From Puerhibacterium puerhi (GTDB taxonomy: Bacteria > Actinomycetota > Actinomycetes > Actinomycetales > Cellulomonadaceae), in NCBI RefSeq assembly GCF_009846865.1, contig NZ_WUWN01000020.1, positions 1 through 57,055 of the forward strand: a stretch of 57,055 nucleotides of DNA. The letters run 5' to 3'. Every line of letters begins with the position of its first letter. The stretch's first letter is position 1. The notes beneath the pieces are model-generated. The model saw nothing but the letters and a program-made list of their open reading frames with translations. It was not told where the DNA came from and searched no databases. This document shows positions 35,619-43,768 of the stretch, in pieces. A program made the translations under genes and the position numbers.

Positions 35619-36293
35619 ATGGCCGATCGGATCCTGCTGCCCTGGGAGGGCGAACCGCCGCGGTCGGTCGCCCTGCAGATCGCCGCGCGCACCGCGCGGC
35701 GCATCGTCGAGGGGTCCCACCCCGCCGGCGAGCTGCTGACCGAGGCCGCCCTGGCGCAGGAGGCGGAGGCGAGCCGCACCCCCGCGCGCGAGGCCATGCT
35801 GCAGCTGCAGACCTGGGGCCTGGTGCGGCTCATGCCGAAGAAGGGCGCCGTCGTCACCGCCGTCTCCCCGGCCGAGCGGCGCGACCTGCTCGACCTGCGC
35901 GCGATGTGCGAGACCCGCGCGGTCGAGGTCCTCGCCGAGCGGCCCGCCGAGCGCGCGGCGCTGGTCGCCGCGCTCGGGGAGACCGTCGACGCCCAGCGCG
36001 ACGCCGTCGAGCGCGGGGACGGGCTCGGGTTCGCCGCGCTCGACCTGGCGTTCCACATGCAGGTCATCGCCGCGGGCGGCAACCAGGTCGTCGTCGAGAC
36101 GATCGACCGGCTCGGGCCGCGCTACGCCCGCATGACGCACCACGCCGTCGCCGGCGACCTCGCGGCCGCCCGCGGCTTCCGCGCCGAGCACGAGGACCTG
36201 GCCCGCCTGGTCGCCGCCGGCGACGCCGCCGGCTACGGGGCGACGGTGCGGGCGCACATCGCGGCCGCCTACTTCCCCGGGGAGGCGCGGTGA
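35619..36293 (+). CDS. GntR-family regulator (FCD subfamily)
   Basis: 224 aa. Winged helix-turn-helix (QIAARTARRIVEGSHPAGEL, ASRTPAREAMLQLQTWGLV) followed by an all-helical FCD effector domain with Asp/His metal-ligand positions (LDLAFHMQVI, MTHHAVAG, VRAHIAAAYF). The leaderless ATG at 35619 is chosen over the in-frame 35577, which lies inside the operator. Its stop overlaps the MFS start (GTGA), so it probably controls that exporter or importer. Confidence 0.93.
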   Translation: MADRILLPWEGEPPRSVALQIAARTARRIVEGSHPAGELLTEAALAQEAEASRTPAREAMLQLQTWGLVRLMPKKGAVVTAVSPAERRDLLDLRAMCETRAVEVLAERPAERAALVAALGETVDAQRDAVERGDGLGFAALDLAFHMQVIAAGGNQVVVETIDRLGPRYARMTHHAVAGDLAAARGFRAEHEDLARLVAAGDAAGYGATVRAHIAAAYFPGEAR

Positions 36294-37492
36294 GGGGCAC
36301 CGCGGCGTGGCTGCGCGTCGCGCCCGCCGTGTTCCTCCTCGCGTGGGGCGGCAACCACTTCACGCCGCTCATCCACCTGTACGAGGACCTGGGCCACTAC
36401 GCGCCGTGGCAGGCCAACCTCCTGCTGGGCCTGTACGTGCTCGGGCTCGTGCCCGGCCTGCTGGTCTCCGCGGCCGTCTCCGACTCGCACGGGCGCAAGC
36501 CGGTGCTCCTCGGCGGCCTGGTCGCCAGCATCCTGGGCAGCGTCCTGCTCGGCTGCGGGCTGCACGCGTTCGCGCTGCTGTGCGCCGGACGGGCGCTGGC
36601 GGGAGTGGGCGTCGGCGTCGCCATGTCGGTCGGCACGAGCTGGATCAAGGAGCTGTCCTCGCCGCCGCACGACCCGCTCCCGCCGCGCGGCGCGGGGGCG
36701 CGCCGGCCGTCGCTGACGCTGACCCTCGGGTTCGGCGTCGGCGCCGCCGTGACCGGCGCGCTGGCGCAGTGGGGCCCGGAGCCCGCCCGGCTGCCCTACG
36801 GGCTGCACGTGCTGCTGAGCCTCGCGGCCCTGGTGCTGCTCCTGGCCGCCCCCGAGACGCTCGGGGCGGCGCGGCGCGCCGCCGGGCCGTGGTGGCAGGA
36901 CCTGCGGGTGCCGGCGGCCGGCCACCGCCGGTTCGTCGGGCTCGTGGTCCCGGCCGCGCCGTGGATCTTCGGCGCGGCCGGCGTCGCCTACGCCGTCATG
37001 CCCGCCGTCGCCGCCCCGCGGCTCGGCGACGCGACCACCGGCTACGCCACCCTGCTGACCGTGCTGACCCTCGGCTGCGGCGCGATCGTGCAGCCCTTCG
37101 TGGCGCGGCTCGAGGCCCGGTCCGGGGGCCGCGCGCTGCCCGTCGGCATGCTGCTGATGACCGCGGGCACGGCGCTGGCCGCCGTCGCGAGCCTCGCCGG
37201 CGAGCCCCTCCTTGCGCTCGGCGTCGCCGTGGTGCTGGGCTGCGGCTACGGCGTCACGGTGGTGGCGGGGCTCGCGCACGTCCAGGCGATCGCGACGCCG
37301 CACGACCTGGCCGGGCTCACCGGCGTGTACTACTCGCTCGCCTACACCGGGTTCCTGCTGCCCACGGTGCTCGCCGCGCTCCTGCCCGTCGCGCCGTACC
37401 CGGCCTCGCTCGCCGTCGTCGCCCTGGCGTGCGCCGGGTGCCTGGCGCTCGTGGCCCGGCGCGCCGGGCGGTTCCGCGGCGAGACCCGCTGA
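36290..37492 (+). CDS. MFS transporter paired with GntR regulator
   Basis: 400 aa with about 12 membrane helices; DSHGRKPVLLGGL is the loop 2-3 motif and the second half contains AHVQAIATPHDLAGLTGVYY. GTG start overlaps the regulator stop. The substrate is unknown; the GntR-FCD partner suggests an organic acid or related metabolite, which is inference. Confidence 0.88.
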   Translation: MRGTAAWLRVAPAVFLLAWGGNHFTPLIHLYEDLGHYAPWQANLLLGLYVLGLVPGLLVSAAVSDSHGRKPVLLGGLVASILGSVLLGCGLHAFALLCAGRALAGVGVGVAMSVGTSWIKELSSPPHDPLPPRGAGARRPSLTLTLGFGVGAAVTGALAQWGPEPARLPYGLHVLLSLAALVLLLAAPETLGAARRAAGPWWQDLRVPAAGHRRFVGLVVPAAPWIFGAAGVAYAVMPAVAAPRLGDATTGYATLLTVLTLGCGAIVQPFVARLEARSGGRALPVGMLLMTAGTALAAVASLAGEPLLALGVAVVLGCGYGVTVVAGLAHVQAIATPHDLAGLTGVYYSLAYTGFLLPTVLAALLPVAPYPASLAVVALACAGCLALVARRAGRFRGETR

Positions 37493-37532
37493 ACCACCCG
37501 CCCCGGGTGCCCCGCGGCCGGGGGTCGGGCCC

Positions 37533-37538
37533 TAGCGT
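37533..37538 (+). promoter_or_regulatory. -10 box for the TfoX-like gene
   Basis: TAGCGT, 27 nt before the ATG at 37566, with GGGAGG as ribosome site in between. Confidence 0.4.
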
Positions 37539-37565
37539 GGCAGTCCCGAGCGACGGGAGGCCGCG

Positions 37566-37988
37566 ATGGGCCAGGAACGTTCCGAGCCCCGCGCCGAGCC
37601 GCACATCGAGCCCCGCGCCGAGCCGCAGCGCGACCCGCGTCCTCGCCTCGCCGACCGGGTGCGCGCGCTGCTCGCCGACCGCCCGGACGTGCGGGAGGTG
37701 CGCATGTTCGGCGGCACCGCGTTCATGGTGGCCGGCCGGCTCGCGGTCAGCGCCTCGGCCACGGGCGGGCTCCTGGCGCACGTCACCGAGGAGGACGCCG
37801 CCGCGCTGCTGGAGCGCGACGACGTCGAGCGCCCGGTCATGGGGCGGCGCACGATGAGCCACGGCTGGCTGGCCGTGCCCCGCGCCGCCCGGCTGCCCGA
37901 CGACGAGCTGCGGGCCTGGGTCGACCGGGCCGTCGCCGCGGGCCGACCGGCCAGGGCCGAGCGGCCAGGGCCGACCGCTCAGCGCTGA
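37566..37988 (+). CDS. TfoX N-terminal domain protein
   Basis: 140 aa. A charged 25-residue N-terminus with EPRAEP repeats precedes the TfoX/Sxy N-terminal domain (VREVRMFGGTAFMVAGRLAV, LLAHVTEEDAAALLERDDV). There is no C-terminal helical domain as in Sxy of competent bacteria, so a competence role should not be assumed. The C-terminus is encoded by a degenerate 14-bp repeat. It converges with the ANTAR cluster with 4 bp between stops. Confidence 0.85.
   Translation: MGQERSEPRAEPHIEPRAEPQRDPRPRLADRVRALLADRPDVREVRMFGGTAFMVAGRLAVSASATGGLLAHVTEEDAAALLERDDVERPVMGRRTMSHGWLAVPRAARLPDDELRAWVDRAVAAGRPARAERPGPTAQR
37943..37984 (+). repeat. Degenerate 14-bp repeat at the TfoX-like 3' end
   Basis: CCGACCGGCCAGGG, CCGAGCGGCCAGGG and a diverged CCGACCGCTCAGCG in tandem, ending at the stop codon. 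Confidence 0.6.
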
Positions 37989-37992
37989 CCCC

Positions 37993-38687
37993 TCAGGGCT
38001 GCTGGGCCCGGCGGATGACGTCCTGCGCGGTGTCCGTCAGCGTCCTGCCGTCGCGGGCGGACCGGTCGATCAGCTCCTCGTACGCCTCGGCCATGTCGAC
38101 GTCGAGCTGGTGGGCGAGCACGCCCTTGGCCTGCTCGACCGCCACCCGGCCGCCGAGCGCCCGGGCCAGGCGGCCGTCCACGTCCCGCTCGGCCAGGCGC
38201 TCGGGCTGGACGACGGCGAGCGTGAGCATGTCGGCGAACGCCTGGGCCGTGCGCACCTGCTCCGCGTCCGGGGCGCGCTCGTCGCGGCGGAACATGTTGA
38301 GGCCACCGACCGTGCCCCCTCCCAGGCCAGCGGGGCGGAGTGCACGCCCAGGAAGCCGGCCCCGACGATCACCGGCCCCACGGTGGGCCAGCGCTCGAGG
38401 ATCTCCCGCCGCCCGGTCGCCAGCACCGGCTCCCCGGTCTCCAGCAGGTCCACGCAGGGGCCCTCCGCGCTCATGGCCTGGTAGAGCTCCAGCTGCGTCG
38501 CCGCGTGGGACGTCGAGCTGAGGGTCTCCAGCCCGGCGTCCGTGCGGACGAGCAGCCCGGCGGCGTCACCGCCGGCGAAGCGGGTGGCGTCGCGGGTCAG
38601 CCGCAGGAGCAGGTCCGTCAGGTCGTGCTCGTGCAGGAGGGCCTTGGCCGCGGCGGCGAAGGAGTCGGCGGGGGTGCGCGGCGTCAT
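37993..38687 (-). pseudogene. GAF-ANTAR regulator interrupted by a frameshift
   Basis: The N-terminal part (start ATG 38687, overlapping the previous stop as ATGA) encodes a GAF domain ending APLAWEG. The downstream part, in another frame, continues GGLNMFRRDERAPDAEQVRT and the ANTAR domain VAVEQAKGVLAHQLDVDMAE. One base is missing in the five-G run at 38315-38319: adding one G restores the family sequence GGTVGGLNMFRR. The total span of 695 nt is one short of 232 codons. Either a sequencing error or a real mutation. Intact, the product would be a 231-aa RNA-binding antiterminator. Confidence 0.85.
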
Positions 38688-39391
38688 GGCTCCTCGGTCC
38701 TCTCGGTCTCGACCACGCGGGCGTCGTCGTACGTGAAGACGAGCCGCCGGGCGAGGATGTCGTGGGCAACGGTCTCCAGCGTGGTGGTCCTGGCGAAGGC
38801 GTGGGCCCGCATGACGGCCAGCGCGTCGCTCGGCGAGATGCGCAGCTGGGCGGTGACCATGCCGGTGGCCTGGTGGATCTGCGCCCGCGTCGACCAGTCG
38901 AGCGAGTCCAGCTCGCCGAGCAGGGCCAGGCCGACGGCGTCGGCCAGGAACTGCGCGTCGTCCAGGCTGCGGGCGAGCCGGCCGGCGGCGAAGAGGCTGA
39001 GCACCCCGACGACGCGGCCGGCCACGCGCATGGGGACGGCGTAGGCGACCCCGGGGCCGCCGACGGTCCGCACCATGTGCGAGAAGAGGGGGAACGCCTC
39101 GTCGACCGGCCCGTCCTGGTCGACCTGCGTGACGACGACGCGGTTCTCCGCGAGCGCGGCCCGTCCCGGCCCCTCCCCGAGCGTCTCCTCGAGGCTGTCG
39201 ATCTGCGTGGACACGCCGTCGGAGGTGCTGACGGTCAGACGCGCCTCGGGCGTCGCGGACAGGGTCAGCGCACCGCTCTGCGCGCCGAGGATCTCGACGC
39301 AGGCCCGGCACAGCCGCGAGGGCATCGCCATCCCGGCGTCGATGCCCGCGAGGGTCCGCGCGAGCAGGCCCATCAGCTCCGGCGCGCTCAC
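38684..39391 (-). CDS. GAF-ANTAR regulator
   Basis: 235 aa. GAF domain (about 20-155; ALTLSATPEARLTVSTSDGV, VPMRVAGRVVGVLSLFAAG) and C-terminal ANTAR RNA-binding domain (RAQIHQATGMVTAQLRISPS, DALAVMRAHAFA). ANTAR proteins bind paired hexaloop stem-loops in nascent RNA and prevent termination. Start GTG 39391 has GGAGGACGGG in front; an ATG at 39442 is an alternative. Coupled to the frameshifted copy. Confidence 0.88.
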   Translation of the reverse strand: MSAPELMGLLARTLAGIDAGMAMPSRLCRACVEILGAQSGALTLSATPEARLTVSTSDGVSTQIDSLEETLGEGPGRAALAENRVVVTQVDQDGPVDEAFPLFSHMVRTVGGPGVAYAVPMRVAGRVVGVLSLFAAGRLARSLDDAQFLADAVGLALLGELDSLDWSTRAQIHQATGMVTAQLRISPSDALAVMRAHAFARTTTLETVAHDILARRLVFTYDDARVVETERTEEP

Positions 39392-39503
39392 CCCGTCCTC
39401 CGTCCTGTCCCTGCCCTCGGCGTCCCGCCGAGCCGTCACCATCCCCGCCGAGGGCGGCACCGGTCGCGCTCGCACCGGTGCGGCTGCTCCGCAGGGGTCG
39501 CGG

Positions 39504-40175
39504 TCAGGGGCTGCGCTCGTCGACGATGTCCCCGCGGCCGCCGAGGGCGAGGGAGCGCAGGATCGACTCGGCGACGACCCGCTCGCTCACGTCGCGGCGC
39601 AGGGACGCGGAGCGTAGCACCCGGTGAGCCTCGTCACGCGAGCACCCGTTGCTCGCCATGATCGCGCCGAGCGCCCGCTCGACCGCGACGGCGTCCGTCA
39701 TGGTCCGGTACAGCCCGGCGGCGGCGTCCTCGAGGTCCGCGAACCCCAGGTGCACCCGCACCCCGGCCGCGACCAGCCCGGCGAACGCCTCCGCCGTCTC
39801 GACCAGCGCCGACGGCCACTCGCCTGCCCCCCGCGCGTAGACGTTGAGCGTGACCGTGACGCCCGGGGCCGCCAGGGCGGGCACGGCGATCGAGGAGGCG
39901 AAGCCCTCCCGCACGGTCTGCTCGCGCCAGGCCTCCCAGCGCGCGTCCTGCGCCACCGACGCGACCACGAGCGTCGACTCCTTGGCCGCCGCCTGGATGC
40001 AGGGGCCGTCGCCCGCGCGGAGCTCGGCACGGTCGCACCGCTCGGCACCGTCGGCGCTGCTCGCGGCGAGCAGCGTGAGGCCGTGCGCGCGCACCGTGAT
40101 GCACGCCTCGAGGTCGGGGCCGAGGGCCGCGGCGGCCCGGGCGGCGTACTCGTGGAGGTAGGTGCTGGCAGCCAT
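39504..40175 (-). CDS. GAF-ANTAR-type regulator, paralogue 3
   Basis: 223 aa. GAF-like N-terminus (ACITVRAHGLTLLAASSADG, GDGPCIQAAAKES, FASSIAVPALAAPG). The C-terminal ANTAR-type helix bundle begins VERALGAIMASNGCSRDEAH and continues RVLRSASLRRDVS. The latter matches the next paralogue closely, indicating a local duplication. ATG start; 110 nt separate it from the next gene upstream. Confidence 0.85.
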   Translation of the reverse strand: MAASTYLHEYAARAAAALGPDLEACITVRAHGLTLLAASSADGAERCDRAELRAGDGPCIQAAAKESTLVVASVAQDARWEAWREQTVREGFASSIAVPALAAPGVTVTLNVYARGAGEWPSALVETAEAFAGLVAAGVRVHLGFADLEDAAAGLYRTMTDAVAVERALGAIMASNGCSRDEAHRVLRSASLRRDVSERVVAESILRSLALGGRGDIVDERSP

Positions 40176-40285
40176 GGGTCGGGTCCCGTCCGGCGGCCGG
40201 GGCCGAGCGCCCTGGCCGCGGGGAGGTGGTCACGGTCTCGCCGCGCCGTGGCGGCAGGCGGTCCGCCCCGGACCTCCACCGTACG

Positions 40286-40939
40286 TCAACGGGAGCGGGC
40301 CGGGTCCTCGACGTCGAGCAGCGCCTGCAGGATGCGGCGGGCGGCCTCGCTCCGCGACACGTTCCGGTTCGACGAGGCCGAGCCGAGGATGCGGTGGGCC
40401 TCCTCGGCGGAGCACCCGTTGGTGTGCATGATCGCCCCGACCGCGCGCTCGACCAGCACGGCGTCGGCCAGCTCCGCGTGCCGGCGCGCCGGCACGTCGC
40501 TGGGCCCGGCGACCAGGGTGCGGACGTGCGCGGCGGCCAGCTGGGCGTAGCCGTCGGCCGCGACGAGCAGCCCGGCGTCCCACGGGTCGGCCGCGCGGGA
40601 GTACAGGGTCAGCGCGAGGTCGACGCCGGGGGCGACCGACGCCGGCACCGCCAGCGCCGAGGCGAAGCCCTCGCGCGCCGCCTGCGCCGCCCAGTCGGGC
40701 CACCACGTCTCGTGGGCCACGCGCGCCACGAGCTGCACGCGGTGGCGGTCCATCGCGGCGCCGCTCGGCCCGGCAGCGGCCCGCGCGCCGGCGGCCTCGC
40801 ACCGCGCCGCCGCGCGCGAGCTGCTCGCCGTCGGCGTCTCGGCCCCGTCGTGGCGCACCGTCACGGTCGCGTCCACCTCGGCCCGTAGGACGGCGGCGGC
40901 GCGCAGCACGAAGTGGTCCAGCACGCCCCACGACGTCAT
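40286..40939 (-). CDS. GAF-ANTAR-type regulator, paralogue 4
   Basis: 217 aa from ATG 40939. Same layout as paralogue 3, with FASALAVPASVAPGVDLALT and the ANTAR helix VERAVGAIMHTNGCSAEEAH followed by RILGSASSNRNVS. The GAF cysteine/ligand region is shorter and Ala-rich, so ligand binding may differ. First gene of the four-member array on this strand. Confidence 0.83.
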   Translation of the reverse strand: MTSWGVLDHFVLRAAAVLRAEVDATVTVRHDGAETPTASSSRAAARCEAAGARAAAGPSGAAMDRHRVQLVARVAHETWWPDWAAQAAREGFASALAVPASVAPGVDLALTLYSRAADPWDAGLLVAADGYAQLAAAHVRTLVAGPSDVPARRHAELADAVLVERAVGAIMHTNGCSAEEAHRILGSASSNRNVSRSEAARRILQALLDVEDPARSR

Positions 40940-41118
40940 CGCCGCTCTCCCCCTCACCGCGCACCGACCACCTCACCGTGCACCGCCCGCCGCCGCGCGG
41001 CGGGCCCCTCGCAGGCTAGGGCACCGGGCCCGTGCCCGCCCGCCGCACCCAGGGACCGCCGGTCCCCCGATCACCGCTCCCCTCCCGCGCGGGCCGTCGG
41101 CGCGCCACGGTGGTGGTC

Positions 41119-41886
41119 ATGGACATCTCCGGACGCACCGTCTTCATCCCCGGCGCCACGAGCGGCATCGGCCTCGCCCTCGCGCTGCGCCTCCAGGCCC
41201 GCGGCGCCACCGTCGTCGTGGGCGGCCGGCGGGCCGCGCTGCTCGAGCAGATCACGGCCGAGCACCCCGGCCTGCACGCCGTCCAGGTCGACGTCGCCGA
41301 CCCCGCCTCGGTCGAGGCGGCCGCGCGCCGCGTGCTCGCCCAGCACCCGGCGCTGGACACGCTCGTGACCATGGCCGGCATCATGCAGCCCGAGGACTGG
41401 ACCTCCGCCGGCTTCCTCGCCACCGCCGAGCAGACCGTCACGACCAACCTGCTCGGACCGATCCGCCTGCTGGCCGCGTTCGTCGAGCACCTGCGCACGC
41501 GCCCGGGCGCGGCGGTGATGACCGTCTCCTCCGGCCTGGCCCACGTGCCGCTGCGGGTCACGCCCACCTACAACGCCACGAAGGCTGCGGTCCACATGCT
41601 CTCGGAGAGCATCCGGCTGCAGCTGGAGCCGGCGGGCGTGCGGGTGCTCGAGCTGGTGCCGCCGTCGGTGCGCACCTCCCTCATGCCGGGCCAGGAGGAC
41701 AGCCCGATCGCGCTGCCCCTCGACGACTTCGCCGACGAGGTGGTCACGCTGCTCGAGAAGGACGACGGCACGGTGCGCGAGATCCTCGTCGAGGGCGTGA
41801 AGTTCCTGCGCTTCGCCGAGGTCGAGGGCGCCTACGACGCGACGGTGGCCCGGCTCAACGCGAGCGACCCGCACGCCGCCGGCTGA
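41119..41886 (+). CDS. Short-chain dehydrogenase (DltE-like)
   Basis: 255 aa Rossmann-fold oxidoreductase: IPGATSGIGLALALR for NAD(P) binding, MAGIM in place of NNAG, SSGLAHVPLRVTPTYNATKA with the catalytic Ser-Tyr-Lys. The C-terminal part resembles DltE-type dehydrogenases. The ATG at 41119 begins the conserved domain; an in-frame GTG at 41032, 9 nt after a TAGGGC box, could extend it by 29 residues. Substrate unknown. Confidence 0.88.
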   Translation: MDISGRTVFIPGATSGIGLALALRLQARGATVVVGGRRAALLEQITAEHPGLHAVQVDVADPASVEAAARRVLAQHPALDTLVTMAGIMQPEDWTSAGFLATAEQTVTTNLLGPIRLLAAFVEHLRTRPGAAVMTVSSGLAHVPLRVTPTYNATKAAVHMLSESIRLQLEPAGVRVLELVPPSVRTSLMPGQEDSPIALPLDDFADEVVTLLEKDDGTVREILVEGVKFLRFAEVEGAYDATVARLNASDPHAAG

Positions 41887-41918
41887 GCAGGCGGGCCGGG
41901 AGCGGGCGGCGGCCGCCC

Positions 41919-42761
41919 TCAGGCGGCGACCCAGGGCCGGTCCGTCCGCGCGTGGTCCACGGCCCAGTCGAGCGCCAGGTCGGCCACCCGCTCCCACCCC
42001 GGGGCCCCGCACGTCCAGTGGTCGCGGCCGGGGAGCTCCTCGTAGTCGGTGACCGCGGGCGAACGACGGTAGTGCCGGGCGTTCGCCCGGTTCACCGACG
42101 GCGGCATGATGTGGTCCTTCTCCCCGGCCACGAACAGCAGCGGGGCGCGGTCGGCCGTGTAGTCGACCCACGTCTCCTGCGGGCCGGGCTTGAAGTTCGC
42201 GAGGAGCCCGTAGTCGAACACCCAGCGCCCGGGGGCGGGGATGGCGTACCGCTCCCACACCTGCCGCGACGCCTCGGCGTCGAGGGTGTTGGTGAAGGCG
42301 TAGCGGAACTCCTCCGGCGTGAACCCCACCGCGGCGCCGCGGTTGCTGGGCCGGCGCAGCGCGGGGTAGAGCGACCGCGCCTGCGACCACGGGTTGACGC
42401 GGACGCCCTCGGTCGGGGCCGAGTCGATCGCGACGCCCGCCGAGCCGAGCCCGCGGGCGAGCAGCAGCTGCGTCAGCGTGCCGCCGAAGGAGTGGCCGAC
42501 GATGATCGGCGGCGTCTCGACGGACTCGACGACGCGCGCGAGGTGATCGACCGTCTCGGGGACGGTGAGGCGGGCGATGCGCTCGGGGTCCTCCCGCAGC
42601 GCCTCCACCTCGATCTCGAAGCCGGGGTACCCGGGCGTCAGGACGGTGAAGCCCTTGGCCTCGAGGTACGGGACCCAGTGCTCCCAGCTGCGGGGGGTCA
42701 TCCACAGCCCGTGGACGAGGACGACGGTGTCGGGACCGGCGGTCGTGGGCGTGCTGCTCAT
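41919..42761 (-). CDS. Alpha/beta hydrolase
   Basis: 280 aa. Oxyanion segment VLVHGLWMTPRSW, nucleophile elbow GHSFGG, Asp in VAGEKDHIMPP and His in PGRDHWTCG complete the triad. Looks like an esterase/lipase-type serine hydrolase; no signal peptide. ATG preceded by GAAGGAG. It diverges from the TetR-MMPL pair and could be under the same regulator. Confidence 0.9.
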   Translation of the reverse strand: MSSTPTTAGPDTVVLVHGLWMTPRSWEHWVPYLEAKGFTVLTPGYPGFEIEVEALREDPERIARLTVPETVDHLARVVESVETPPIIVGHSFGGTLTQLLLARGLGSAGVAIDSAPTEGVRVNPWSQARSLYPALRRPSNRGAAVGFTPEEFRYAFTNTLDAEASRQVWERYAIPAPGRWVFDYGLLANFKPGPQETWVDYTADRAPLLFVAGEKDHIMPPSVNRANARHYRRSPAVTDYEELPGRDHWTCGAPGWERVADLALDWAVDHARTDRPWVAA

Positions 42762-42974
42762 GGGACTGCTCCTTCGGCGGTCGGCGGCGCGCACGGCTGC
42801 CAGGGTGCCGGTGCACGTGCGCGATGCCCGTGCGTCGGTGCACGGGTTCCGGCCCGGCCGGACGGCGTGGCGGGCCGCGCGTCGCGGCGAGGTCGGGACG
42901 GAGCGCTCCCCCCTCGCCGTCGAGCGTACGACGGCGCCACGCGACCGTCATCGGCCGCCCGCGGTGGCGAGATG

Positions 42975-43005
42975 TTGCACCGAGTGCATCGCTGCACCTA
43001 GTGTC
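42975..43005 (+). promoter_or_regulatory. TetR promoter with two candidate operator sites
   Basis: TTGCAC (42975-42980) as -35 and TAGTGT (42999-43004) as -10, 18 nt apart, end 6 nt before the ATG. Superimposed are TGCAC-CGA-GTGCA (42976-42988) and TGCAC-CTA-GTGTC (42993-43005), two inverted repeats 17 bp apart. This is a typical autorepression layout. Confidence 0.65.
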
Positions 43006-43010
43006 GAGAC

Positions 43011-43667
43011 ATGCCTGCCACGCCCGACGCCCTCGACCGGCGTGCCGCGCTCAAGGCGCGCCACCGGCAGGCGATCGTCGCCGCCGCGGCCGCGCTGATG
43101 GACGAGCGGGGCAGCGCCCGGTTCTCCGTGGACGAGCTCGCCGCGCGGGCCGACGTCTCCCGGCGCACCGTCTTCAACCACTTCGCCACGCTCGACGACG
43201 TGGTCATCGCCGCGGCCTCCACGATCCTGGGGGACGTCGTGGACGAGCTGGGCGCCCGCGCCGGCGCGGCCGGCCCCGACGCCGACGTGCTGGACCAGAT
43301 GGCGGCCGCCACGCGGGCCGAGCACCTTGTCCCGCTGATGGCCCGCCTGGTGCGCATGCTCGGCGGCGAGAGCGGCGCCGGCACCACGCTGCCGGCCCGT
43401 GAGGCGGCCCTCGTCCAGCGCACGTTCGCCCTGCTGGACGAGCGGCTCACCGCGACGATGGTCGGCCACCACGCCGAGCTGGACGACCTGGCGGTCGAGC
43501 TGCTGGTCGTGGCCTTCATGGCCGGCGCGCTCATGCTGTTCCGCCACTGGTACGCCGCGACCGGCGCCGTCGACGACGCGCGCTCCCGCCGCCTGTGGGA
43601 CGAGCTCCAGGGGCACCTGGTCGACCTCCTGCGGCACGGCCAGGGTGCGCCGCAGGACGCGCGGTGA
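43011..43667 (+). CDS. TetR-family regulator
   Basis: 218 aa. Helix-turn-helix FSVDELAARADVSRRTVFNH near residue 40, then a helical ligand-binding domain. Leaderless ATG. It precedes the MMPL exporter by 101 nt in the same direction, a frequent pairing in which the regulator senses the exported lipid or drug. Confidence 0.93.
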   Translation: MPATPDALDRRAALKARHRQAIVAAAAALMDERGSARFSVDELAARADVSRRTVFNHFATLDDVVIAAASTILGDVVDELGARAGAAGPDADVLDQMAAATRAEHLVPLMARLVRMLGGESGAGTTLPAREAALVQRTFALLDERLTATMVGHHAELDDLAVELLVVAFMAGALMLFRHWYAATGAVDDARSRRLWDELQGHLVDLLRHGQGAPQDAR

Positions 43668-43768
43668 GGCCCGCCTGACACCGCGGTCCGCGCCGCGGCG
43701 CCCCCGCCCCGGCGCCCCCCGTCCTGACGCCTTCCTCCCGACTCCCCCGATCGATCCGAAAGGTCACC

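Noticed and set aside
37566-37988. Natural competence regulator
   Set aside because: Only the TfoX N-terminal domain is present, and no competence genes are in the window.
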